From Lacticaseibacillus sharpeae JCM 1186 = DSM 20505 (lineage in GTDB: Bacteria; Bacillota; Bacilli; Lactobacillales; Lactobacillaceae): 64,000 nt of DNA. The position numbers and the translations under genes were made by a program. Below are positions 15,935 to 22,950 of this stretch, piece by piece (position 1 is the first letter of the stretch; each line of letters begins with the position of its first letter). The stretch is taken from NCBI RefSeq assembly GCF_001436225.1, contig NZ_AYYO01000056.1, positions 124,001 to 188,000 on the forward strand, written 5' to 3'. The notes beneath the pieces are model-generated. The model had not been told where the DNA came from and searched no databases. It saw nothing but the letters and a program-made list of their open reading frames with translations.

Positions 15935-16666
15935 TTACATGAAAATGAACTTGTAGGTTGCGATGCCGGCAATCCCCGCGAGGATTGGCGCAACGACTGG
16001 AACCCAGGAGTAACCCCAATCGGAGTTGCCCTTGTTGTGCAGGGGCAACAGGGCGTGCACGATCCGGGGACCAAGGTCACGGGCAGGGTTCAAGGCAGGT
16101 CCGGTTGGGCCCCCAAGACTAGCAACCAGGGTGGCAACGAGGAAGCCAAGCCCGAAGTGGGCGACCCCAACGTTCTGGGCGAAGAATGGCGCCTTGGTAA
16201 TTCCGAGCGCCCCGATGAAGAGGATGTAGGAACCGATGAATTCGTTGACGAACCCGTTGAACTTGCTCTTGGTGGCGTTGATGGTGGAGAAGGTCCCAAG
16301 AATGTGCTGGGGGTTGGTGGTCATGTCGTAGTGGGGCTTGTATGCAGCCACAACGAGGAGCTGACCAACAATGGCGCCGGCGAATTGAACCAGAATGTAT
16401 GGCAGAACTTCCTTCCATGGGAACAGGCCGGAAACAGCGAGACCAATGGTGAAGGCCGGGTTGATATGGTTACCGGAGATGGAACCGAACATCAGGGCCG
16501 GAATCAGCACCCCACACCCATACCCAACGGCGATGAGCATCCAGTCAGAACCGTTACCCTTAGTCCCCTTCAGGTCAACGTTCGCTACTGACCCGTTACC
16601 AAGAATAACCATAATTGCAGTACCGATGAATTCAGCAACGAGCCGAACTCCTAAATCATAAGTCAC
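15935..16666 (-). CDS. glpF: Aquaglyceroporin (glycerol facilitator type)
   Basis: The 243-residue MIP-family channel has six membrane segments and both NPA boxes, at residues 69-71 (HINPAFTIG) and 193-195 (LNPARDLGPR). Aspartate after the second NPA-R is the signature of glycerol facilitators as opposed to water-only aquaporins. It would let glycerol, water and similar small solutes cross the membrane. A TAGGAGGA ribosome site precedes the ATG. No glycerol kinase lies nearby, so the physiological solute is not fixed by context. Confidence 0.92.
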   Translation of the reverse strand: MTYDLGVRLVAEFIGTAIMVILGNGSVANVDLKGTKGNGSDWMLIAVGYGCGVLIPALMFGSISGNHINPAFTIGLAVSGLFPWKEVLPYILVQFAGAIVGQLLVVAAYKPHYDMTTNPQHILGTFSTINATKSKFNGFVNEFIGSYILFIGALGITKAPFFAQNVGVAHFGLGFLVATLVASLGGPTGPALNPARDLGPRIVHALLPLHNKGNSDWGYSWVPVVAPILAGIAGIATYKFIFM

Positions 16667-16980
16667 GATATTTCCTCCTAATTTTTAACTCAGCGTACAT
16701 AGTGGTCGGGCGCATGTCCAACCGGTGTAAATACGTCGATGATTGTATGTATCTACATGTAAAAATAACCAAGCAGACCAAAGTTTATCAGATAAATGCA
16801 GGCGTGTCATTCAAGAATTGAAGTTTCTTTGAATGTTAGCGCTACCTACTGTATTTTTAATGTTGACCGCGTAAAATATTACCTATAAGTCTGGTTGTGT
16901 GGTAACGAAACGCCGCATAAACCGTGTTGCAAAATCCAGAACGGGTGGTGACCCGTTCAGTCAAGAAGGGAATATGCCAA
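16667..16980. other. Divergent spacer between glpF and cbpB-like gene
   Basis: The 314-bp A+T-rich spacer contains a TACAAT box for glpF (minus strand, 16742-16747), a possible cre-like element (16834-16847) and a weak TTGACC box (16863-16868) for the downstream gene. A 6-bp hairpin ACGGGT/ACCCGT (16941-16956) precedes the ribosome site of the downstream gene. Confidence 0.45.
16834..16847 (+). promoter_or_regulatory. cre-like element
   Basis: TGTTAGCGCTACCT matches the CcpA site pattern TGNNANCGNTNNCA at all but the last position. Its distance to either promoter is unproven. Confidence 0.3.
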
Positions 16981-17451
16981 TTGATTGACCCCGCAATAAA
17001 CGATATTTTAATGGAAAACAAGGAACATTTCGTCATCCCCGCATCCAGCGTGGCGACCGTCCAGGCGGATAACTCGCTGACCCACGCCTTCCTCGTGCTG
17101 ACCAAGGTGCGCTACTCCAAGATTCCGGTGCTCGGCGCAGATGATCAGTTCGTTGGCTTGCTGTCGATGCCGATGATTACGGAGACCATGCTCGGCCTCG
17201 AACAGTTGAGTTTTGCGAAGCTGGATGAACTCTGTGTGGGCGACGTCATGCAAAAGGACGTGGCAACCATCGAGAACCCGTACGCGACCGAAGAGGTGCT
17301 GCACCTCCTGGTTGATAACCCCTTCTTGCCCGTTGTCGCCAGCACCGGCGAGTTCACCGGCATTGTGACCCGGCGCGAATGGATGAAGACCTTCAACTAC
17401 CTGACCCACAATATCGGCAAGGAGTACAAGCTTAACCGCATTGAAAAGTAA
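16981..17451 (+). CDS. cbpB: CBS-pair protein, CbpB/DarB-like (c-di-AMP binding family)
   Basis: The 156-residue protein consists of two CBS domains with little else. The pattern HFVIPASSVATVQADNSLTH and AFLVLTKVRYSKIPVLG at residues 16 to about 53 matches the YkuL/DarB/CbpB group, which in Bacillus and Listeria binds cyclic di-AMP and, when free, stimulates the (p)ppGpp synthetase Rel. I chose TTG at 16981 because AAGAAGGGA ends nine bases before it and the family begins here; a GTG at 16924 lacks a ribosome site. The c-di-AMP role is inferred from family. Confidence 0.8.
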   Translation: MIDPAINDILMENKEHFVIPASSVATVQADNSLTHAFLVLTKVRYSKIPVLGADDQFVGLLSMPMITETMLGLEQLSFAKLDELCVGDVMQKDVATIENPYATEEVLHLLVDNPFLPVVASTGEFTGIVTRREWMKTFNYLTHNIGKEYKLNRIEK

Positions 17452-17462
17452 TTTGCCGAATC

Positions 17463-17505
17463 AAAAAAGCAGTTAACCTCGTGAACAGTGGGTTAACTGC
17501 TTTTT
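17463..17505 (+). terminator. Bidirectional terminator cbpB/mscS
   Basis: AAAAAGCAGTTAACC (17464-17478) and GGTTAACTGCTTTTT (17491-17505) form a perfect 15-bp stem between convergent genes. Confidence 0.9.
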
Positions 17506-17514
17506 GTGTGCCGA

Positions 17515-18381
17515 TTATTTAGTTGGAACCGTGGTGCGCATCTTGATGCCCGCCGCGGTGAGCGCGTCAACGTAGGCGGTGAGGAACTTACGCTGGGCCG
17601 CCAGCTGCGTGCCCGGTTTCGCGGTGAGCTGCACCTGGTAGACGAAACCGCCCCAGCTAGTCTGGTTGAGGCCTAAGAGTGCAGGCTCGGCGGTTAACTC
17701 CGGTGAATTGGGTGTCAGTGACTCGTTCACCTGCGTCAAGATTTCTTCAATCTTGGCGGAGTTGCCGCCATTTGCCAGGGGGATGCTGACGACCGCGGTC
17801 ATCGCGTTGCGCGAAAGGTTGCGCACGATGGTGATGCTGCGGTTAGGAATGTAGTTCAAGGTGCCATCCGCACTGGTGACCTTGGTGGTGCGCAGGCCCA
17901 CGGCGGTGACGGTACCGGCGATGTCCGCGATTTGGACTGAATCCCCGACGTCGAGCTGGCCTTCCATGATGATGAAGAACCCGTTGACCAGGTCACTGAC
18001 GAAGCCCTGGGCCCCGAACCCAACGGCTAACCCAACGATTCCGGCCCCAGCGATGAGGGTGCCGATAGGGATGCCGATGATGGTCAGGAACGTGTAAGCA
18101 TAAAAGAATGCGAGCACGTAGGCAAACGTGTTTTGGGCGAGTGCGCCCATGGTGTTCACCCGGCCGGTCGCGTCAATCCGCTGGCGGTAATGTTCGAAGC
18201 CGCGGTGAATGAGAAACTTGCCGAACCGTTTAACAATTAAAAATAAAATCGTAATGGCAATGAGTTGCAAGACGCGGCTGACGAGTGAATCGGCGATGTT
18301 TTCCCAATTCACCCGTTCTAAGTAGCGCACGATTGCGTTGGCCTTTTTGGTTGCTAGATCTGCACTTGCTAAGTAAATCAC
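17515..18381 (-). CDS. mscS: Small-conductance mechanosensitive channel (MscS family)
   Basis: The 288-residue protein has the MscS fold: three membrane segments, a pore-lining third helix with the alternating pattern GAGIVGLAVGFGAQGFVSDL near residues 112-131, then the beta domain (GDSVQIADIAGTV) and a C-terminal vestibule. It opens on membrane tension and releases solutes during osmotic downshock. Translation starts at GTG 18381 after AAAGGA. It is YkuT-like, and its neighbour cbpB matches ykuL; both occur close together in Bacillus too. Confidence 0.92.
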   Translation of the reverse strand: MIYLASADLATKKANAIVRYLERVNWENIADSLVSRVLQLIAITILFLIVKRFGKFLIHRGFEHYRQRIDATGRVNTMGALAQNTFAYVLAFFYAYTFLTIIGIPIGTLIAGAGIVGLAVGFGAQGFVSDLVNGFFIIMEGQLDVGDSVQIADIAGTVTAVGLRTTKVTSADGTLNYIPNRSITIVRNLSRNAMTAVVSIPLANGGNSAKIEEILTQVNESLTPNSPELTAEPALLGLNQTSWGGFVYQVQLTAKPGTQLAAQRKFLTAYVDALTAAGIKMRTTVPTK

Positions 18382-18542
18382 GTGCGTCCATCCTTTCGCT
18401 TTGTATCCATATTAGTAGTTTAGCAGATGTATCCGGGGTGCGGGCGAAAAAATCCATTCGTAAGCGGATACAGTTTAGTGGTGACATTTTCCGTTAAACC
18501 GCGTACACTTACTGATAATGGCAGGAAAATCCAGCGAAAAAT

Positions 18543-18570
18543 TGAATGCTTCAATCAACGATGGTATTCT
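18543..18570 (+). promoter_or_regulatory. Possible promoter of DUF948-ytxH
   Basis: TTGAAT (18543-18548), 16-base spacer and TATTCT (18565-18570). Confidence 0.4.
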
Positions 18571-18605
18571 TGGTATACAAAAGCGTGAAGAAAGGATGGT
18601 GTGGC

Positions 18606-19037
18606 ATGACATTAGGACAAGTCGCAGGACTCGTTGCGGCGATTGCATTTTTGATTATCGCCCTGGCAATCTTGGTTGTTGGCTGGCAAATCAGTCGTGC
18701 GATTAAAGAAGTCAAGCCGACGATTGGCGAGGTGCGAACAACATTGAACGTGGTGAACGGGGAACTGGGTACGCTCACACACGAGGTTGAAGACTTGATG
18801 GTTAAGACGAACGACTTACTCGAGGATGTTAACGGTAAGGTCGCGGCGATTGACCCCGTCTTCACGGCAATGGGCGAACTGGGCGAAAGTGTCAGTGACC
18901 TGAACGGTGCTGCACGCAACCTGACGACCCGCCTGAACGATACTGCTGGCAGCGCGAAGACGTCTATGGCAGTTAAGGCCGGCAAAACGGCATTCTCGAT
19001 TTTACGTAACCAAATGAGCAAGAAAAACAAAGAGTAA
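18606..19037 (+). CDS. DUF948 membrane-anchored protein
   Basis: The 143-residue protein has one N-terminal membrane segment (residues 7-29) followed by a long helical region with heptad-like spacing (IGEVRTTLNVVNGELGTLTHE and onward), as in DUF948 proteins. AGGATGG precedes the ATG at 18606. It is followed after 35 bases by ytxH, a pairing conserved in Firmicutes and linked to general stress. No enzyme motif is visible; a scaffold role at the membrane is inference. Confidence 0.82.
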   Translation: MTLGQVAGLVAAIAFLIIALAILVVGWQISRAIKEVKPTIGEVRTTLNVVNGELGTLTHEVEDLMVKTNDLLEDVNGKVAAIDPVFTAMGELGESVSDLNGAARNLTTRLNDTAGSAKTSMAVKAGKTAFSILRNQMSKKNKE

Positions 19038-19072
19038 GCAGTATTCCTATTAGATGATTGGAGGATTCAATT

Positions 19073-19573
19073 ATGTCAAAGAGTAAGAATTTTGTTCTGG
19101 GATTTGTTCTTGGTAGTGCCGCAGCAATCGCCACGACGTACCTGCTCACCCCACAGACCACTACGGAGCTGAAGCGCAAGTTGCGGGAAGGCAAGGACCA
19201 GATTTCGGACCGTGCCGCTGACTACTTCGAATACGCGAAGGACGCAACCGGCGACCTGCGCAACAGTGCCGAAGAATTCGTGACCGGCCTGAAGACGAAG
19301 ATCGAAAAGCCAGAACCACTGGACCTTGACGATTACGATGCTGCCACCGCTGAAGTGCGTGCAGCCGTAACCGACGACGATGACGATGAAGAAGACGAAA
19401 ACTTCGATGACATCGTGGTTGATGGCAAGAGTGCTTTTGCCCAGGCTAAGGAAGCTAGTGAAGCTGCAGCAGAAGATGCTGAAGCCGCAGCGGAAGACGA
19501 AGCGCCGGCAGAAGAAGCCGCAGACCCAGAGCCAGCAGCACCTGCTGCCGAACCAGAAGCAACTGAAGAATAA
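19073..19573 (+). CDS. ytxH: YtxH-family stress protein with acidic repetitive tail
   Basis: The 166-residue protein begins with a glycine-rich membrane segment (FVLGFVLGSAAAIATTYLL, near residues 7-25) and a basic LKRKLREGKDQI stretch as in YtxH. The C-terminal half is very acidic and low-complexity: a run of eight or more Asp/Glu residues near 110-120 and repeats of Ala-Glu-Asp and Pro-Glu-Ala to the end. The tail is longer and more acidic than in Bacillus YtxH. GGAGG precedes the ATG. Confidence 0.82.
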   Translation: MSKSKNFVLGFVLGSAAAIATTYLLTPQTTTELKRKLREGKDQISDRAADYFEYAKDATGDLRNSAEEFVTGLKTKIEKPEPLDLDDYDAATAEVRAAVTDDDDDEEDENFDDIVVDGKSAFAQAKEASEAAAEDAEAAAEDEAPAEEAADPEPAAPAAEPEATEE

Positions 19574-19584
19574 TCAGCACTATC

Positions 19585-19615
19585 GGGGGCGGATGCAAAT
19601 CCGGCCCCTTTTTTT
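19585..19615 (+). terminator. Terminator after ytxH
   Basis: GGGGCGGAT pairs with ATCCGGCCCC around GCAA, followed by seven T residues. Confidence 0.85.
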
Positions 19616-19717
19616 GTCCCGCCAATTACGGGGACACTTTGGGCCGCCTGACTGGCATTATCGCGCCGTTTCGGGGATAATGGGCTGTGAACTAACACGA
19701 CGGAGGATATTATACGC

Positions 19718-20377
19718 ATGAGCAAGACCTTGTTTTTTGATTTTGATGGCACCATTGCGGATTCCGAACAGGGAATCGTCAATGGGATTAAGTACATGAT
19801 TAACAAAGTTGGGGTCAGTGAACTGACTGACGCCCAGTACCGTGATTGGATTGGGCCCAGCCTCGCGTACAGTATCAACAAGTACTTCCCGGAGCTCGAT
19901 GAGCGCGGCGTGCGGCACGCGATTCACATGTACCAGGAATACTACAACGCCCAGGGGATTTACGAACTCAAGGTGTACTCGGGCGTACCCGAAACTCTGG
20001 CGCAGCTGCAGGCGGCCGGTTACCAGCTGGCGGTCGCATCGTCCAAGCCCGAACACATGATTGAACGGATTGCGGCTCACTTCGAGCTTGGCGACTTGTT
20101 CAGCGGCCTGTACGGGGCCTCCAAGGACGAACGGACACGCGTGACCAAGACGGACGTGCTGGCATACGCCCTGCAAGAGATGCACGCGGACAAGCCGGAG
20201 AGTTTGATGATCGGCGACCGCTTCACCGATATCGAAGGTGGGCGGAACAACGCCATCAAGACGCTCGGGGTCACGTATGGCTTCGGGGATCTGGCAGAAC
20301 TGCGCAAGGCCGGGGCGAGCGAGATTATCAACACACCGGCAGAACTATCCGGCGCGGCCAAGCGGATTTTGGCATAA
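19718..20377 (+). CDS. HAD-superfamily phosphatase, phosphoglycolate phosphatase-like
   Basis: The 219-residue protein shows all HAD motifs: nucleophile motif DFDGT at residues 8-12, VASSKPE (motif II), the lysine region around VTKTD and IGDRFTDIEGG (motif IV). The helical cap places it with Gph/PpaX-type enzymes (subclass I). It dephosphorylates a small molecule in the cytoplasm; the substrate is not readable. GGAGG precedes the ATG. It stands alone between terminators. Confidence 0.88.
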   Translation: MSKTLFFDFDGTIADSEQGIVNGIKYMINKVGVSELTDAQYRDWIGPSLAYSINKYFPELDERGVRHAIHMYQEYYNAQGIYELKVYSGVPETLAQLQAAGYQLAVASSKPEHMIERIAAHFELGDLFSGLYGASKDERTRVTKTDVLAYALQEMHADKPESLMIGDRFTDIEGGRNNAIKTLGVTYGFGDLAELRKAGASEIINTPAELSGAAKRILA

Positions 20378-20378
20378 A

Positions 20379-20419
20379 AAAAACGGCATTTGCCCGCAAA
20401 ATGGGTAAATGCCGTTTTT
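20379..20419 (+). terminator. Bidirectional terminator HAD gene/pepQ
   Basis: ACGGCATTTGCCC (20383-20395) pairs perfectly with GGGTAAATGCCGT apart from one A/T step, flanked by A and T runs. Confidence 0.88.
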
Positions 20420-20430
20420 GTGTCCGCGGA

Positions 20431-21534
20431 CTAGTCGGTGAAGGTCTGCAGTTCCTTGGTGGTGTGGGTGAAAGGCTCGTTCCCATCAGCGGTGATGTGG
20501 ACACAGTCTTCAATCCGGACACCGGCAAAGCCAGGAATGTAAATCCCGGGTTCGATGGAGAAGCACATGCCGGGTTCGAGGACGAGGTCGTTGCCTTCCA
20601 TGATGGATGGGAATTCGTGGGTGCTGGTCCCAATCCCGTGGCCGAGACGGTGGTTGAAGTATTCACCGTAACCAGCCTTCTCAATAATGTCGCGCGCAAT
20701 CTTGTCGAGCTGCGCGGCGGTCACACCGGGACGAGCGGCGTCCATTGCGGCCAGGTTAGCTTCGAGACAGACGCGGTGGATTTCCTTTTGCTTGTCGTCA
20801 ATTGGGCCAAAGGCAACGGTCCGCGTGGAGTCACTGATGTAGCCCTTGTTGACGGTCCCAAGGTCAAAGAGGACCATCTGGCCGCTTTGAATCTTGTTCA
20901 GTTCAGGACCACCGTGGGGGTTAGCGGCGTTGGCACCAGCCTGGACGATGGTGTCGAAGCTCATCTGCATCACGCCGGACTTCATCATGGCGTATTCGAT
21001 TTCGGCGACGACGGCCTGTTCGGTCACCCCGGTGTGCAGGGCGGCAAAGCCAGCAGCGAAAGCGCGGTCAGCGTCCCGGCCGGCCTGTTCGAGCAGCGCG
21101 ATTTCATCCGGGGTCTTGATCAACTTCTTGACCTCGATGAACCGGCTCGCATCTTCAGGGAAGGTGGCGTTCGGGAAGTTCTGCATGGTGGCTTCGAAGC
21201 GGTAAACGGGCAGGTCGTCCTTTTCAATGCCCCAACGCAGTGGGTCGGCGATCCGCTCGCGGATGTGGCTTGCAATCAGCGCGAATGGGTCTTCGTGGTC
21301 GAGGTAGCCGTACACGTCGTAGGGCCAGCCGGAGCGCTTAACTTCCTGAATGGACAGTGCGGGGGTGAACAGGAATGGGTCCTTGTCGGGGAAGACAAAG
21401 AGGCCGGTAACACGTTCTTCGGGGTCCTGGAAGAAGCCGGAGAAGTAACTAATGTTGGTTGGGTTGCTAATGTAAGCAATGTCCAGGTTCTTGTCCTGAA
21501 CCCACTTAATTAAGCCTTGTAGATGTTGGTTCAC
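20431..21534 (-). CDS. pepQ: Xaa-Pro dipeptidase (PepQ, M24B family)
   Basis: The 367-residue protein has the pita-bread peptidase fold with metal ligands in FDLGTVNKGYISDSTR, HRLGHGIGTSTHE, IEPGIYIPG and RIEDCV, after an N-terminal creatinase-like domain. It cleaves dipeptides ending in proline, the last step in casein peptide use by lactic acid bacteria. GGAGG lies before the ATG. It is divergent from ccpA, an arrangement conserved in lactobacilli, where CcpA acts on the shared region. Confidence 0.95.
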   Translation of the reverse strand: MNQHLQGLIKWVQDKNLDIAYISNPTNISYFSGFFQDPEERVTGLFVFPDKDPFLFTPALSIQEVKRSGWPYDVYGYLDHEDPFALIASHIRERIADPLRWGIEKDDLPVYRFEATMQNFPNATFPEDASRFIEVKKLIKTPDEIALLEQAGRDADRAFAAGFAALHTGVTEQAVVAEIEYAMMKSGVMQMSFDTIVQAGANAANPHGGPELNKIQSGQMVLFDLGTVNKGYISDSTRTVAFGPIDDKQKEIHRVCLEANLAAMDAARPGVTAAQLDKIARDIIEKAGYGEYFNHRLGHGIGTSTHEFPSIMEGNDLVLEPGMCFSIEPGIYIPGFAGVRIEDCVHITADGNEPFTHTTKELQTFTD

Positions 21535-21574
21535 ACTAATTCCTCCAATGGTGCGCCACTACATTTACGTCATG

Positions 21575-21591
21575 ATGAAAGCGGTTTTCAT
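21575..21591 (-). promoter_or_regulatory. cre-like inverted repeat in the pepQ leader
   Basis: ATGAAA and TTTCAT arms flank a 5-base centre GCGGT; a canonical CcpA site has a 4-base centre, so this copy has one extra base. It would lie downstream of the pepQ start of transcription. Confidence 0.4.
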
Positions 21592-21663
21592 AAGCTGCCA
21601 CCAATCGCGCGCGTGCAGTGTGCGCTAGATGTGCGTCGTTCCAATGCGGTTCAACTTGCAACC

Positions 21664-21672
21664 AGTATACCA
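21664..21672 (-). promoter_or_regulatory. Extended -10 of pepQ
   Basis: On the minus strand TGG-TATACT (21672-21664) forms an extended -10 element; the -35 is weak. Confidence 0.45.
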
Positions 21673-21728
21673 CGCGGACGCAAGTAAAAGTTTCTGAAAA
21701 GCGCTCTGAAAAATTCATGCAATTATCA

Positions 21729-21743
21729 GTAAAACGCTTGCAT
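21729..21743 (+). promoter_or_regulatory. cre-like element over ccpA -35
   Basis: GTAAAACGCTTGCAT matches the right half of the CcpA consensus well and the left half partly, and overlaps the -35 box, which would allow autoregulation. Confidence 0.4.
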
Positions 21744-21766
21744 TTGTGATGTTCTTCTGCTATCTT
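21738..21766 (+). promoter_or_regulatory. Promoter of ccpA
   Basis: TTGCAT (21738-21743), 17-base spacer and TATCTT (21761-21766) with an extended -10 TG. Confidence 0.65.
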
Positions 21767-21831
21767 TGAAAAGAACACAAATCGTATTCGACTGAAAATA
21801 AGTTTAAATTTGAAAGGATTCTTTGTGCACT

Positions 21832-22833
21832 ATGGAAAAGCAGACAATCACCATTTACGACGTTGCCCGTGAGGCGAACGTTTCAATGGCTACAGTTTCA
21901 CGTGTTGTTAATGGTAACCCCAATGTGAAGCCAGCCACCCGTAAGAAGGTTTTGGAGGTAATTGACCGCCTTGATTACCGGCCAAACGCGGTCGCTCGTG
22001 GTCTTGCTTCTAAAAAGACGACCACTGTTGGGGTAATCATTCCTGACGTGACAAACATGTTCTTCTCCAGCCTGGCGCGGGGGATTGACGACGTGGCAAC
22101 GATGTACAAGTACAACATCATCCTTGCTAACTCCGATGAGAACAACAAGAAGGAAGTTCAAGTTGTGAACAACCTGCTCGCTAAGCAAGTTGATGGCTTG
22201 ATCTACATGGGCCACAACATTGGCGATAACATCCGCAACGAGTTCGCCCGCAGCAAGACGCCAATCGTGCTTGCCGGTTCTGTTGACCCTGAAGGCCAGC
22301 TCGGGAGCGTCAACATTGACTACATCGCCGCTGTTGAAGGGGCCACCAAGCAGTTAATCCAGAGCGGTAACGAACGCATCGCGCTGGTTACCGGCCCACT
22401 CAAGGACGCCATCAACGCCCAGTACCGCCTGAAGGGCTACAAGGAAGCACTCGACGACGCGGGCATTGCCTACGACGAAAGCCTCGTCTTCGAATCTGAA
22501 TACAGCTACCAGGCAGGCCTGGCCATCTTCGCGGAACTGCAGAAGAGCAAGGCGACTGCCGCAATCGTTGCTGACGATGAAGTTGCCATCGGGATTCTGA
22601 ACGCGGCGCACGACGCTGGCGTTTCCGTTCCGGATGACTTCGAAATCATCACGAGCAACAACACGAAGCTGACCGAAATGGCCCGGCCACGCATGACCTC
22701 CATTGACCAGCCGCTGTACGATATCGGTGCCGTTGCTATGCGCCTGCTCACCAAGATGATGAACAAGGAAGACATCGACGAGAAGACCATTCGTTTGGGC
22801 TTTGACCTGACCGAACGCGACTCAACCAAGTAA
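21832..22833 (+). CDS. ccpA: Catabolite control protein A
   Basis: The 333-residue LacI-family regulator starts with the CcpA hallmark ITIYDVAREANVSMATVSRV and hinge RPNAVARGLASKKT, followed by the periplasmic-binding-like core. With HPr-Ser-P it binds cre sites and mediates carbon catabolite control. I chose ATG 21832, which matches the conserved MEKQTITIYDVA start, although AAAGGA is 13 bases away; a TTG at 21823 is closer to it and would add three residues. Divergent pepQ confirms the identity. Confidence 0.95.
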   Translation: MEKQTITIYDVAREANVSMATVSRVVNGNPNVKPATRKKVLEVIDRLDYRPNAVARGLASKKTTTVGVIIPDVTNMFFSSLARGIDDVATMYKYNIILANSDENNKKEVQVVNNLLAKQVDGLIYMGHNIGDNIRNEFARSKTPIVLAGSVDPEGQLGSVNIDYIAAVEGATKQLIQSGNERIALVTGPLKDAINAQYRLKGYKEALDDAGIAYDESLVFESEYSYQAGLAIFAELQKSKATAAIVADDEVAIGILNAAHDAGVSVPDDFEIITSNNTKLTEMARPRMTSIDQPLYDIGAVAMRLLTKMMNKEDIDEKTIRLGFDLTERDSTK

Positions 22834-22842
22834 TACCTGCAA

Positions 22843-22870
22843 AGACGCCGCTTTATGCGGCGTCTTTTTT
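22843..22870 (+). terminator. Terminator after ccpA
   Basis: AGACGCCGC (22843-22851) pairs with GCGGCGTCT (22857-22865) and is followed by T residues. Confidence 0.88.
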
Positions 22871-22900
22871 GCTGAGCATTTGCTGCTAGTTTAGCCCAAA

Positions 22901-22945
22901 ACAAAACCCGCAGTGACACAACCGAATCGTTGCGTCACTGCGGGT
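22901..22945 (-). terminator. Terminator of class A PBP gene
   Basis: ACCCGCAGTGAC (22906-22917) pairs with GTCACTGCGGGT (22934-22945); the minus-strand exit side is TTTTGTTTTG. Confidence 0.8.
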
Positions 22946-22950
22946 GATTT

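Noticed and set aside
20401-21513. Long open frame antisense to pepQ
   Set aside because: G+C-rich codon bias keeps the opposite strand open; composition is odd, with no ribosome site, and pepQ is certain.
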